This document shows positions 34,788 through 44,043 of a stretch of DNA of 64,000 bases, piece by piece. The position numbers and the translations under genes were made by a program. The notes below the pieces were generated by a model, which was not told the origin of the DNA, made no database searches, and saw only the letters and a program-made list of their open reading frames with translations. This DNA is from Nitrososphaera sp. (GTDB lineage Archaea > Thermoproteota > Nitrososphaeria > Nitrososphaerales > Nitrososphaeraceae). The stretch is from assembly GCA_039938515.1 (NCBI GenBank), contig JBDUUL010000001.1, forward strand, positions 357,760 to 421,759, read 5' to 3'. Position 1 is the stretch's first letter. Each line of letters begins with the position of its first letter.

Positions 34788-35861
34788 GTGGTTGACACAA
34801 TTCGGACACTCAAGCTTCTGGGCAAGTGGTCTGGAAATCGGGCAATGGGCAGGAGGAGGCCGCTTGTTGCAGTGTTCAGCATGACGCATTATTGTAATTT
34901 CTACTGTCCGATGTGTCCGTTTGGCGACCCGGACAAAGATGGTCAGATAAAACTCGCCCGTTCCAAGGACCTCACAACGCAGCAGTGGAAGTTAATTTTT
35001 GAAAAGGTGTCCGAGTATTGTGTCTGGTCGATAATCGAGGGCGGTGAGCCGACCAGCAGGCCGGACTTCATGGAGCTCGTTAGCTATCTTCATTCACTTG
35101 GGATGCCGATAACGCTCATCACCAATTGTTCACTTTTGCACACTATTGACCTCGATGAACTGAAAAGGCAGATTCAGTTCATAACATGCAGCATTGACTC
35201 CGTCCACCAGGAATCGTATTGCAAAGTCAGGGGCGTTCCGGCCGAGATCTATCGCAGGGTGATGGACAATCTGATACTGCTAAAGGAACATGGGGTGCCT
35301 CATTATTTCAACAGTGTGATAACAAAATTCAACACAGACGAGTTCATTGACAAGAGTTATTTTGAAAAGGCGCTAGGGCTTGGTGCAGACGCCGTTTCAT
35401 TTACATTCGTCGAGGACCGCTCAGATGTCGACTACTCTTTGCTTCCCGACAGACAAACAATGTCGAAAGTCAGCAGGAGCATTCTGGAGCATATCGACAG
35501 TAAAAAGCCGCCGTACGTAATGTTACCTCGTGAATATTTCGAACAGATAGCGGAGCATGGCAGAGGACATTTTGACGAGTGTGGTGTATGGAAGAGCATT
35601 TTTGTAAACGGGAATGGAACCGTGATGGTCCCCTGCTGGAAGTTCAGCTCACCAGAGAATACCTTCAACCTCTTGGAGAAAAGCGTCGGTGAGATATGGG
35701 ATGCACCTCAGTGGGACATAGCACGGACTTGCCACGATTGCCAGGTACTTGGATGCATCTGGTATTCCTCCCAACCTGTGACTACTTTTGCCAAAAATTA
35801 CATGAGGGGCCTCTCGAAAATAATCGGCCAGCATAGACCGGAACTAGAGTCCAATATCTAG
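34788..35861 (+). CDS. Radical SAM protein with SPASM-like auxiliary cluster
   Basis: The 357-residue protein has the radical SAM motif C36-x3-C40-x2-C43, GGEPTSRPDF at 85-94 and a C-terminal set C265, C283, C315, C318 and C323. That C-terminal set resembles a SPASM/twitch domain holding extra Fe-S clusters. SPASM enzymes often modify peptides or small molecules. The start is GTG 34788. The next gene begins 24 nt after its stop, making it the head of a cassette with a CysRS-like ligase and a GNAT. Substrate unknown. Confidence 0.85.
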   Translation: MVDTIRTLKLLGKWSGNRAMGRRRPLVAVFSMTHYCNFYCPMCPFGDPDKDGQIKLARSKDLTTQQWKLIFEKVSEYCVWSIIEGGEPTSRPDFMELVSYLHSLGMPITLITNCSLLHTIDLDELKRQIQFITCSIDSVHQESYCKVRGVPAEIYRRVMDNLILLKEHGVPHYFNSVITKFNTDEFIDKSYFEKALGLGADAVSFTFVEDRSDVDYSLLPDRQTMSKVSRSILEHIDSKKPPYVMLPREYFEQIAEHGRGHFDECGVWKSIFVNGNGTVMVPCWKFSSPENTFNLLEKSVGEIWDAPQWDIARTCHDCQVLGCIWYSSQPVTTFAKNYMRGLSKIIGQHRPELESNI

Positions 35862-35885
35862 GGCAACTGGATCTGCGCATGTGTT

Positions 35886-37052
35886 ATGGCCAGAATGCTA
35901 AAATTATTCGACCAAAGGTCTCGGCGCTTGGTACCAATCGGAGATGTTCAAGGGAAAAGACAGCCTGTGAGCATCATGCTCTGCGGTCCCACCGTCTACG
36001 ACAATCTTCACGTCGGGCACGCAAGAATGTTGCTGACGTACGATCTTGTTGCAAGAATATTGCGATATGCGGGTCATTCCGTTGAGGTGCTGCTCAATAC
36101 AACAGATATTGACGCCAAAATCTTTCAAAAGTCTCTGCAGAGGAAGGTGCCACCCGCAGAAATCTCAGATTGGTATTTCAGGGAAATGCTGCGCGATCTG
36201 GCCAGATTGAACATTTCCGAATTTACCCTTGCCAAGGTTTCCAATTACATGGGTTACGCAGGCAAGCTGGTGCAGGAATTGCTTTCGGAAGGGCTTGCCT
36301 ATTACTCGGCAGGCAGATATTATCTGAGGACAGGCCACGACCCGGGATGGGGCGGGATCTCGCACATGTCGCATGAAGAAATACAAGACTGTAGGCTGGA
36401 CATCGCCGAGTCCAAGCATTCGGCTCATGACATTCTGATTTGGAGCGCCGCAGAAGACGCATTTGATATCTGCCTGAGAGGCCAGGAGAAGCCGCCGGGC
36501 ATTCCTTGGTGGCACATGCAAGACACCTCAGTTGCAATGGCAAACTATGCAGGCGCGTACGACCTTCAGGGCGGAGCAGGGGAGCTTGCATATCCGCACC
36601 ACGAATCGCAACGTGCCCAGTTAGCCGCAATAACAGGCCGCGACTCGCCCGTCAGGGCTTTTACGTATGTAGGGCTTGTGACAGGAACGGCAGGCACAAA
36701 GATGTCAAAGTCGCTGGGAAACACAGTCAGGCTGACTGATGCCGTTGCGGCAAGCAGCGCAAATGCATTGAGGCTATTCTGCTTTTCTTCGAGCTACTCA
36801 AAGCCTCTGAAATTCTCCTGGGAGGCCCTGCAGAAATTTGAAAAAAAGGACAGACGCGTTATGGGAAGCATTCTGAGCGTCGCGGAAGATACCTCAGGAG
36901 GCAGTCCAAACTCCAAGCTGATGGGCAGGTTCATAGAGAGTCTTTGTGAGGATCTTGACACTGTTTCGGCTCTGGAGATTCTTGACTTGGCGCTATCCGA
37001 CGAAGATCCAAGCGCACTAGAAATGGCGAGGTTGCTTGGACTTCGATACTGA
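35886..37052 (+). CDS. CysRS-like class I ligase (MshC-like), altered zinc site
   Basis: The 388-residue protein has the class I signature HVGHA (42-46), KMSKS (272-276) and LCGPTVYDN as in cysteinyl-tRNA synthetase. True CysRS binds Cys through a zinc held by two Cys, His and Glu. Here the first Cys (C33) and H238 remain, but the second Cys is lost (WHMQDTS, 209-215) and the HHENE motif is HHESQ (238-242). The anticodon domain is largely absent, as in MshC, the mycothiol ligase. A non-tRNA or non-Cys ligase is likely. If no normal cysS exists elsewhere, it would need to be the tRNA enzyme. Confidence 0.8.
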   Translation: MARMLKLFDQRSRRLVPIGDVQGKRQPVSIMLCGPTVYDNLHVGHARMLLTYDLVARILRYAGHSVEVLLNTTDIDAKIFQKSLQRKVPPAEISDWYFREMLRDLARLNISEFTLAKVSNYMGYAGKLVQELLSEGLAYYSAGRYYLRTGHDPGWGGISHMSHEEIQDCRLDIAESKHSAHDILIWSAAEDAFDICLRGQEKPPGIPWWHMQDTSVAMANYAGAYDLQGGAGELAYPHHESQRAQLAAITGRDSPVRAFTYVGLVTGTAGTKMSKSLGNTVRLTDAVAASSANALRLFCFSSSYSKPLKFSWEALQKFEKKDRRVMGSILSVAEDTSGGSPNSKLMGRFIESLCEDLDTVSALEILDLALSDEDPSALEMARLLGLRY

Positions 37053-37056
37053 GCTG

Positions 37057-37788
37057 ATGGAGGAGGGGGAGTGGGGCTTTTGCTCCATGTGGACAGAAGC
37101 GTTTGAACCTTTCTGCGGCCGGCTGCTTTTAAACAAGAGCCTGGCGCAGGACTATTTTTTCAATCGATGCTCCTTGAACGGATGTCGAGATCTGGACAGG
37201 GAAATTCAAAAACTCCGGTCGATTCGCAATGACCAGGGAATTGAATTCGCTGTCTATGAGCGCTCGGATTCACTTGCAAAAAAAGACCTTGCCCTGATCG
37301 ATGTCATGTATACGCTAGTTAAGCCAGTCACCGAAGCAGCCGGCCCGCGTTTGAAAGGCATCGAGGATTTACACTATGAAGTCATTGAGGCAGGAGACGA
37401 TGCGTTGCGCAGTGAATGGGGGAAAGTCTTTTGCAGGTCATTCGAGGTGCCCCATTGGTCAAGCGAAGTTTTGCGCATCACGAATCAGGACAGGTTTAGA
37501 GAAACTGTAAGCCTAAAGCTCGCAAGATCAGGTGAAAAATTTGTGGGCTGTTTAGCGGCTCATTCACACCGAGGCTTGGCCGGGCTCTATTGCCTCGGGA
37601 CACTGCCTGAGTGGAGGCGCATGGGGGCCGCTACAGCCCTCCTGAGAAGCACCACCTGTGAAGGAGCTGGGCAAATCTACCTGCAGGCGCTCAGGAGTGA
37701 ACAAAACGTAGCTTTCTACGAAAGAGAGGGATTTGTCGTGAAGTACTCAAAGTCGATATACTCTCTGAATTCGCATCCGACCCTGTAA
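37057..37788 (+). CDS. GNAT-family N-acetyltransferase, two-domain
   Basis: The protein (243 residues from ATG 37057; the frame opens at TTG 37036) has a diverged N-terminal half and a C-terminal GNAT core. The core has GLYCLGTLPEWRRMGAATALL, where RRMGAA is the acetyl-CoA loop, and late NVAFYEREGFV. The gene starts 4 nt after the CysRS-like gene. It could acylate the product of the ligase, as MshD does in mycothiol synthesis, but this is inference. A UUCG hairpin follows its stop by 46 nt. Confidence 0.82.
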   Translation: MEEGEWGFCSMWTEAFEPFCGRLLLNKSLAQDYFFNRCSLNGCRDLDREIQKLRSIRNDQGIEFAVYERSDSLAKKDLALIDVMYTLVKPVTEAAGPRLKGIEDLHYEVIEAGDDALRSEWGKVFCRSFEVPHWSSEVLRITNQDRFRETVSLKLARSGEKFVGCLAAHSHRGLAGLYCLGTLPEWRRMGAATALLRSTTCEGAGQIYLQALRSEQNVAFYEREGFVVKYSKSIYSLNSHPTL

Positions 37789-37834
37789 TATGATAAATAA
37801 CGATTCACACACTCGTCGCGTAACCTATCATCTG

Positions 37835-37854
37835 GAAAAATTTTCGAATTTTTC
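37835..37854 (+). terminator. UUCG-tetraloop hairpin after the radical SAM cassette
   Basis: GAAAAATT (37835-37842) and AATTTTTC (37847-37854) form a perfect 8-bp stem closed by TTCG. The T5 run in the 3' arm and its place after the GNAT stop suit a transcript end or 3' stabiliser. Confidence 0.5.
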
Positions 37855-37929
37855 GCCCAAATCATGCTTCGATACTAGATGAACGAACCTGTAAATATCA
37901 TACTCGGGATTTGAGATCGAATCCTCCAG

Positions 37930-38223
37930 ATGTCGCCATTTTTCGTACCAGAGACTGGCAGCAGGCGCCCCTCATGCCAAGTCTTGGGGTGCTTTGAGCC
38001 TGCGGCGGTCTACGTCGTCGTCGAGGAAACAGAGGCCGACGCGTGCAAACTCAGCGTCATCCCCGTTCTTGAAACCGATGCTCGAGATGACAGAGAGCTT
38101 AATGCCTTCAAACTGATACTGCATCTCTGCTCGCGACACGATTATGACTTCAAGTATCTGCTGAGAAGCAATGAACTCGAGATCGCTAGGCGCCGCCATC
38201 TTACGCTGCGCGAGATCCAATAG
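37930..38223 (+). CDS. Hypothetical small zinc-type protein
   Basis: The 97-residue protein has C16/C21 and a later LCSRHD (about residues 66-71), a possible treble-clef-like metal site. It has a region of strands (AAVYVVVEE) and a basic C-terminus. The pattern resembles the small protein at 46562-46867. Its function is not known; it lies between the cassette and ino1. Confidence 0.6.
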   Translation: MSPFFVPETGSRRPSCQVLGCFEPAAVYVVVEETEADACKLSVIPVLETDARDDRELNAFKLILHLCSRHDYDFKYLLRSNELEIARRRHLTLREIQ

Positions 38224-38320
38224 TTAGACCATGGAGTACAACAGTACTCGCCGTTCTTCCCCCCTGGTCGCCGGTTCCTGCATAGTAGGGTCTATGTAGG
38301 TCGGCGGGGGCGAACTTATA

Positions 38321-38328
38321 GTATATTA
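38321..38328 (+). promoter_or_regulatory. TATA box for ino1
   Basis: The sequence gtatatta lies 26-33 nt before ATG 38354, which supports that ATG rather than the upstream TTG 38336 as the start. Confidence 0.45.
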
Positions 38329-38353
38329 ATGTCAATTGGATGGTCAGTTTCGT

Positions 38354-39442
38354 ATGGGTAGAAAGGTCAAGGTAGCGGTTGCAGGCGTCGGAAACTGTGC
38401 ATCTGCCCTGATTCAAGGCACAAAATTCTATGATCCGGCCGCAAAAGCCAAGCGACCCGAAGGCGACAGGATTGGCCTTACCGCCTTTAACTTGGGTGGC
38501 ATAGAACCCCAAGACATCGAGTTCGTTGCTGCGTTTGACGTTGCGGATACCAAAGTTGGCAAGGACCTCTCTGAAGCAATGTTTGCGTCTCCAAATAACA
38601 CCGTCAGGATAGTAAAGGACGTTGGTCGTTTCGATCTCAAGGTCCAGAAAGGAGAAGTGCTTGACGGCATCGGCAGGCATCTGTCGCAAAAGGTAAAGGT
38701 GTCAAGTGCTGCTCCGGTCAACGTCGCCAAAGTACTCAAAGAGTCGGGTGCAGAGGTCCTCTTGAACTACCTGCCGGTCGGGAGCAGGCGTGCGACCCAA
38801 TACTACGCGGAGAGCTGTCTCGACGCGGGCTGTGCCTTTGTAAACGCAATCCCGGTTTTTATAGCGTCGACCCCCAAATGGCAGCAAGCGTTTGCCGGCA
38901 AAGGGCTGGTCTGCGCCGGAGATGACGTCATGAGCCAGCTTGGCGCGACGGTTGTTCACAAGACCTTGGTCAAATTATTCGTGGACAGAGGGGTCAAGAT
39001 CGACCAGACATACCAGCTTAACATCGGAGGCGACATGGACTTTTACAATATGCTCGACGAAGACAGGCTTGAGGACAAGAGGATTAGCAAGACCAGCGCG
39101 GTGGCTGCAATGGCACCTTATGAGATTCCAATGCGGATCGGTCCTTCAGACTATGTCTCATTCTTGGAAAACGACAAAGTCTGCTACATTTCCCTAAAAG
39201 GCCAGTATTTTGGCGGCATACCAGTCGAACTTGACTTGAAACTAAAAGTTGTCGACGCCTACAACAGTGCGGGAGTTATGATAGACGCAGTGAGAGCTGT
39301 CAAAATAGCCCTTGACAGGGGCATATCCGGCCCCCTTGAGAGCATCTCGGCGTATTGTTTCAAGCATCCGCCAATTCAAATGCCCTATTCTGTGGCCAAG
39401 GCGAATTTTCTAGAGTTTGTTGAGGGAAAGAGAGAGCGTTAA
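38354..39442 (+). CDS. ino1: Inositol-3-phosphate synthase
   Basis: The 362-residue enzyme turns glucose 6-phosphate into inositol 3-phosphate. The N-terminal NAD motif is VAVAGVGNCASALIQG, with NYLPVGSRRATQYYAE in the middle and NIGGDMDFYNM plus SKTSAV later, all typical of archaeal and actinobacterial Ino1. Archaea use the product mainly for phosphoinositol lipids. ATG 38354 is supported by the promoter position. It stands alone, 95 nt before smc. Confidence 0.94.
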   Translation: MGRKVKVAVAGVGNCASALIQGTKFYDPAAKAKRPEGDRIGLTAFNLGGIEPQDIEFVAAFDVADTKVGKDLSEAMFASPNNTVRIVKDVGRFDLKVQKGEVLDGIGRHLSQKVKVSSAAPVNVAKVLKESGAEVLLNYLPVGSRRATQYYAESCLDAGCAFVNAIPVFIASTPKWQQAFAGKGLVCAGDDVMSQLGATVVHKTLVKLFVDRGVKIDQTYQLNIGGDMDFYNMLDEDRLEDKRISKTSAVAAMAPYEIPMRIGPSDYVSFLENDKVCYISLKGQYFGGIPVELDLKLKVVDAYNSAGVMIDAVRAVKIALDRGISGPLESISAYCFKHPPIQMPYSVAKANFLEFVEGKRER

Positions 39443-39536
39443 AAATTCGACGCAAAAAGTATTCACCAAAAGGAGACTGACAGTCTGCTAGAAGGCATAA
39501 TTAGGCGGGCCGGCTGAGAAGTATAAAAAGCAAGAA

Positions 39537-42500
39537 TTGGTCCACATAAAGAAGCTCGAGGTCTACGGGTTCAAGTCGTTTGGGTTCAAGAATACAAGCG
39601 TCAGCTTTGAGAAGGGACTCGTAGCCGTGACGGGGCCCAATGGATCGGGGAAGAGCAACATCCTTGATGCAATCATGTTCGCGATTGGTGAAAACAGCCC
39701 CAAGGCCATGCGTGTGGACAGGTTTCAATCCCTCTTTCATGACAGCCAGAACAGCAACCATAAACTGGTCAGAGTCAACCTTACATTCGACAACTCTGAC
39801 AGAGGCATCCCAATAGACGCTGATTCAGTCACACTTGCCCGGCAGATGGAGGGGCAGAACGGAGAGAGCCAATACATCCTAAATGGCAAGACTGTTTCAA
39901 AGGGCGCCATCATGGATCTGCTAGAGATTGTCCTTGCAGACCCCAATAAACTCAATATTGTCCAGCAAGGCATGATTACGCGAATATCTGAGCTTAACTC
40001 TGAAGACAGAAGGAAGATTATAGAAGACATTGTCGGACTGTCGTATTTTGACGAAAAAAAGGCGGAGGCAATGAAGCAGCTTGACGAGGCCGACAGGAGA
40101 CTCGAGGTTGCCTTCGCCCGGATGGGAGAAATCCGAAAGAGAATTGACGAACTTGAAGTTGAGCGGAACAACCAACTGCGCTACGAATACCTCAACTCGG
40201 AGATAAGCAGGCTCAAAGCCGTTGACATCTCGAACCGCATAAGGCAGATAAAACAAAAGCTCGCGACTGGAAGAGCTGCTCTTCAGTCCAATATGCAAAA
40301 GTCTGACGAGCTTTCAAAACAGCTAGAACAGCTCAGGATTCAGATTGAGTCACTCACGAAGGAAAAGACTGAATTTATGCGCCAAGTCGACGCATCAAGC
40401 AGGGCAAAGGCCGCGGTCGCATCTAAAATCAGCCAGTTGGTGCACGAGGAGGAAAGGACGCGCGCCACAATCGCTGAAAACGAGAGAAGGATCTCCGACA
40501 GCGAGAGGAGGATTTCAATCATTTCACAACGGAAAGCATCACTGGAACAGAACACGTTGGCAGGTCAAGGAGAACTTGACAAACTGGAAATCGCTGTTGA
40601 GAACCAGCGTCGGACTCTTGAATCGCTCAACGGCAGCTTGGCAGGGATTAACCAGGCTATGGAGGAAATCTCTGCAAAAACATCGGCGCAGCTCCGAGAA
40701 AGGCAGAAAGTTGAAAAAAGGCTCTCTCGCCTCACTTCGCTTCGAAGTGCCCTGGAGCTTGACGCCGCCCGTATTGAAGAGAAGTTGAAAACTATTGGCT
40801 TCAAGCGTCTCTCAAGCGACAACGCTCTCAAGACCCTTGTAGCCGAGGCGGAGGCAGCCAAGGACAGGATATCTAGGCTGAGTACATCGACAGAAACTGA
40901 CGCGCAAAAGCTGGAGCAGATTCTTGCAAAGATTGAAGAGCTTGCCGCTGCAAAAGCCAGCCTGCAAGCCGAGCTTGATGCCGCCGCCCCACTGATGGCA
41001 AGAGCCAGCAGTCTAGCAACAAAAATCGAAGAGCGAGTGAGCGTCGCAAAAAAAACGGTGAACGAGGACGTTGCAATTGCGGAGCTGACCAGGAACAAGG
41101 ACGAGCATGGCATAATTGGAATCATGCACGACTTGCTGAGGTGGGACAGGCATTACGAGAGGTGTGTCCTTGCCGCCGGAACTGACTGGATGAAGGCGCT
41201 GGTCGTTCAGGATTTGAAAGCAATGATTAACCTCGCCGCGTATGCGAAGCAGAAGCGGCTTGCACGGGTAAGGATTGTACCCCTTGAAATCGTCCCCGAC
41301 ATTAACTCGGAGCAGCAGGCTTGTCCCCCCGAATACGAATCCATGATCGTGGGAAGGCTCTCGGAAATAGTAAGATCTGACTATGACCGACTTCCCGCTT
41401 TCCTGTTCTCCGATACCCTTGTTGTAAGGGATTCGCCTTCGGCTTTTTCCCTTGCCCAGCGCGGGTACAGAACAGTGACCATCGCCGGCGAGCTTTTTGA
41501 GCCGGCGGCCGGTGCAATGGCTCTTGACTACGGCAGCAAACTGTCCAAGCTTACCAAAGCAATCCTATTTGAGGGCTCGGTCGACGGCCTCCGGGTCCTT
41601 CTTGAAAGACTCGGCAAGGTGGTTGAGAAGAATTCCCACGTTTTGCGGGAAACGGAAAGCGCACTTTCCGCGGCTGAGACTGAAAAATACAGGCTAAACA
41701 TGGCACTGGGCAATTCCAAAGCAAGGCTTGAAGAGGAGCTTGTAGGAGTCACTAGTAAGGAAAGGGCGGCGCTTCAGATCCAGTCTGAGATTCACAATAT
41801 TGCACAAGAAGCATCGACCCTGGTAGTCGCTTTGGACAAGGCCAAGCGGCGGCTTTCACTTATCTCTCCTGCCGTAGCGAAAATTACTGGCAAACTGCAA
41901 GCAATACCATCCAAGGTGGAGCTCGAAATGCAGTCTGCATCCAAGAGTAGCGAGCGTAACAAGTTGGTCGCCTCGGCTGATGCTGCCAACCGCGAGCTCA
42001 ATCGCCTGATGGTTATCAAGAACAGCATTCTGGGAAAAATTGCACAGGAACGCGTTCAGGCACAGGAGGCTGGTGAAGAATCATCGAGGCTTTTGCAGGA
42101 CATCGGGCATGCAAGGAGCCGACTGGAGCAGTTGCAGGCAGAATTGCAATCTCAGAGTCCCCGTCTGCGCGAACTAAGAGACGAGGAGCAAAAGATCATA
42201 GACGCCTCGGGAAACGCGTACGCGGTGTTGCAGGAATACGAGTCAAAGCTGAAAGTCCTATCAGATTCTGATCGCCGGCTGTCGCGAGAGAATAACGCGC
42301 TTGAGAAGGATTCGGTGCTATTGAAAAAAGAGGTTTCAGACCTTGCAAGCGAGGAAACCAAACTTACGAACGACCTGCTTTTCATGGGTTACAAGGACTC
42401 ACTGCAGGAGATGGAGGTAACAGGTGCAATCCGCGAGCTTGATGCCGAGCTGGAAGAGGTAAAAACCAAAATTAACGCTCGGGCAGACGAGACTTATGTT

Positions 42501-43097
42501 GAAGTCATCGACGGCTATCGCGGCATGTCTGACCGCCGAAACCAGCTCGAGACTGAACGCAACTCCATAGTATCATTCATCGAGAAAGTCGGCACTGAGA
42601 AAAAGGAAGTTTTCATGGGAGCTTTCGGCAGCGTTGATTCGGACATCCGATCAACCTTTGCCAAAATGACCGGGGGTTCGGCCTGGCTTCAGATTGAAAA
42701 CCCGGAAGACGTTTTTTCCAGCGGCGTCATGCTTCTCGTTCAGTTCCCAAACAAGAATGTTCCTCGCGAGTCGACATCCCTTTCTGGCGGCGAAAAAACA
42801 ATAGCCGCAATAGTCTTCCTCCTGGCCCTCCAGTCCCTGAAGCCATCGCCCTTCTATCTGATGGACGAGGTCGATGCACACCTTGACGCCCAGAACACCG
42901 AGAGGCTGTCAAAGATCCTTCTGGAAAGATCGAAGAACAACCAGATTATCATGGTAACGCTCAAGGATTCGACCGTGGCAAAGGCTTCGCTCATTTACGG
43001 AGTTTACGCCAGGGAAGGAGAATCTTACGTCGTAAAATACAGAAACCCGGAACAGGTCCCACTCGCCCAGATTGCCGCGTCCGAGTCAAAGCAGTAA
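39537..43097 (+). CDS. smc: Chromosome segregation ATPase SMC
   Basis: The 1186-residue protein has N-terminal Walker A GPNGSGKSN (33-41), two long coiled coils (about 170-510 and 670-1020) and a hinge around 520-660. C-terminal signature LSGGEKT and Walker B FYLMDEVDAHLD complete the ABC-type head. It compacts and organises DNA. The start is TTG 39537, giving MVHIKKLEVYGFKSFG, the family N-terminus. No ScpA/ScpB gene is adjacent in this window. Confidence 0.95.
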   Translation: MVHIKKLEVYGFKSFGFKNTSVSFEKGLVAVTGPNGSGKSNILDAIMFAIGENSPKAMRVDRFQSLFHDSQNSNHKLVRVNLTFDNSDRGIPIDADSVTLARQMEGQNGESQYILNGKTVSKGAIMDLLEIVLADPNKLNIVQQGMITRISELNSEDRRKIIEDIVGLSYFDEKKAEAMKQLDEADRRLEVAFARMGEIRKRIDELEVERNNQLRYEYLNSEISRLKAVDISNRIRQIKQKLATGRAALQSNMQKSDELSKQLEQLRIQIESLTKEKTEFMRQVDASSRAKAAVASKISQLVHEEERTRATIAENERRISDSERRISIISQRKASLEQNTLAGQGELDKLEIAVENQRRTLESLNGSLAGINQAMEEISAKTSAQLRERQKVEKRLSRLTSLRSALELDAARIEEKLKTIGFKRLSSDNALKTLVAEAEAAKDRISRLSTSTETDAQKLEQILAKIEELAAAKASLQAELDAAAPLMARASSLATKIEERVSVAKKTVNEDVAIAELTRNKDEHGIIGIMHDLLRWDRHYERCVLAAGTDWMKALVVQDLKAMINLAAYAKQKRLARVRIVPLEIVPDINSEQQACPPEYESMIVGRLSEIVRSDYDRLPAFLFSDTLVVRDSPSAFSLAQRGYRTVTIAGELFEPAAGAMALDYGSKLSKLTKAILFEGSVDGLRVLLERLGKVVEKNSHVLRETESALSAAETEKYRLNMALGNSKARLEEELVGVTSKERAALQIQSEIHNIAQEASTLVVALDKAKRRLSLISPAVAKITGKLQAIPSKVELEMQSASKSSERNKLVASADAANRELNRLMVIKNSILGKIAQERVQAQEAGEESSRLLQDIGHARSRLEQLQAELQSQSPRLRELRDEEQKIIDASGNAYAVLQEYESKLKVLSDSDRRLSRENNALEKDSVLLKKEVSDLASEETKLTNDLLFMGYKDSLQEMEVTGAIRELDAELEEVKTKINARADETYVEVIDGYRGMSDRRNQLETERNSIVSFIEKVGTEKKEVFMGAFGSVDSDIRSTFAKMTGGSAWLQIENPEDVFSSGVMLLVQFPNKNVPRESTSLSGGEKTIAAIVFLLALQSLKPSPFYLMDEVDAHLDAQNTERLSKILLERSKNNQIIMVTLKDSTVAKASLIYGVYAREGESYVVKYRNPEQVPLAQIAASESKQ

Positions 43098-43131
43098 AAA
43101 ACTAAATAGTTTCGCGAGGTAGCAGAGTCTA

Positions 43132-44028
43132 ATGCCAGCAGATGTGCAAGAGACAAAGAAGCGCCTGAAGGTCTCGCTTGCCCTTGCCATTGGAATAGGA
43201 GTCCTAGAGATCGCGGGTGGATTCTATTCCAACAGCATATCGCTGGTAAGCGACGCAGCTCATGTCTTTACCGATGCAATGTCGATAGGTCTGAGCCTTT
43301 TTGCCATCACCTTGGCCACACGAATGCATGTCGGCGTAATGACGTATGGTTACCACCGCGCCGAGGTGCTGGCCGCCCTGGCAAACGGACTGGTGCTTGC
43401 AGGCATATCTGTTTGGGTTATTCTTGAAGCAGTACACAGGGTAATCAATCCAGCCCCCATAAACGGCCCGGTTGTAATACTGACTGCCGCCGCCGGGCTT
43501 GCGGCCAACCTTGCGATAGTGTCTCTGCTCAAAAATGATGCTCATAAAAGCATCAACGTAAAGAGCGCGTTTACACACGTCCTTTACGACGCTGTTTCTT
43601 CCGTTGCTGTCCTGCTAGTCGGCCTCATCGTTATTGTAAGCGGAAACACGTACGCGGATGCGATAGTCGCTGTGTTTATTGCGGCCCTCATTGCAAGAAG
43701 CGCCTACTCCATAGTGAAGGAGAGCACACACATACTACTGGAGGGCGCCCCGAAGGACATGGACATGAACGATATCGTAAATTCCATCAAAGAGTTCCAG
43801 CCTGTAGTGGATGTGCATGACCTCCACGTCTGGACAATTTCAAGCGGCATGCATGCATTGAGCGGCCACGTAGTTGTCAAGGACCAGATGCTGAGCCAAT
43901 ACAGCAGCCTCGTGGACGATATAAGTCGGATGCTTTCGGCCAAATTTGACATCCAGCATACAACGATTCAGCTGGAGCACGACAGGGAAATATCCTTCAA
44001 AAGGACAAAGTTTCCCGTCACAAAGTGA
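43132..44028 (+). CDS. Cation diffusion facilitator (Zn/Co/Cd efflux family)
   Basis: The 298-residue protein has six membrane segments and metal residues D41, H44 and D48 in the second segment (SDAAHVFTD). A paired HVLYD motif sits in the fifth segment, and a cytoplasmic domain at the C-terminus carries VDVHDLHVWTIS. This is the CzcD/ZitB type that exports divalent metals in exchange for protons. The ion cannot be fixed by sequence. It follows smc by 34 nt. Confidence 0.92.
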   Translation: MPADVQETKKRLKVSLALAIGIGVLEIAGGFYSNSISLVSDAAHVFTDAMSIGLSLFAITLATRMHVGVMTYGYHRAEVLAALANGLVLAGISVWVILEAVHRVINPAPINGPVVILTAAAGLAANLAIVSLLKNDAHKSINVKSAFTHVLYDAVSSVAVLLVGLIVIVSGNTYADAIVAVFIAALIARSAYSIVKESTHILLEGAPKDMDMNDIVNSIKEFQPVVDVHDLHVWTISSGMHALSGHVVVKDQMLSQYSSLVDDISRMLSAKFDIQHTTIQLEHDREISFKRTKFPVTK

Positions 44029-44043
44029 CGCCTCTGGTGAGCG

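Noticed and set aside
35886-39442. A complete mycothiol pathway (MshA-D plus Ino1)
   Set aside because: Only a MshC-like and a possible MshD-like gene are visible, with no MshA or MshB; Ino1 is also needed for archaeal inositol lipids.
39521-39529. TATA-like tataaaaag before smc
   Set aside because: It lies only about 8 nt before the TTG start, too close to be the promoter for that start codon.
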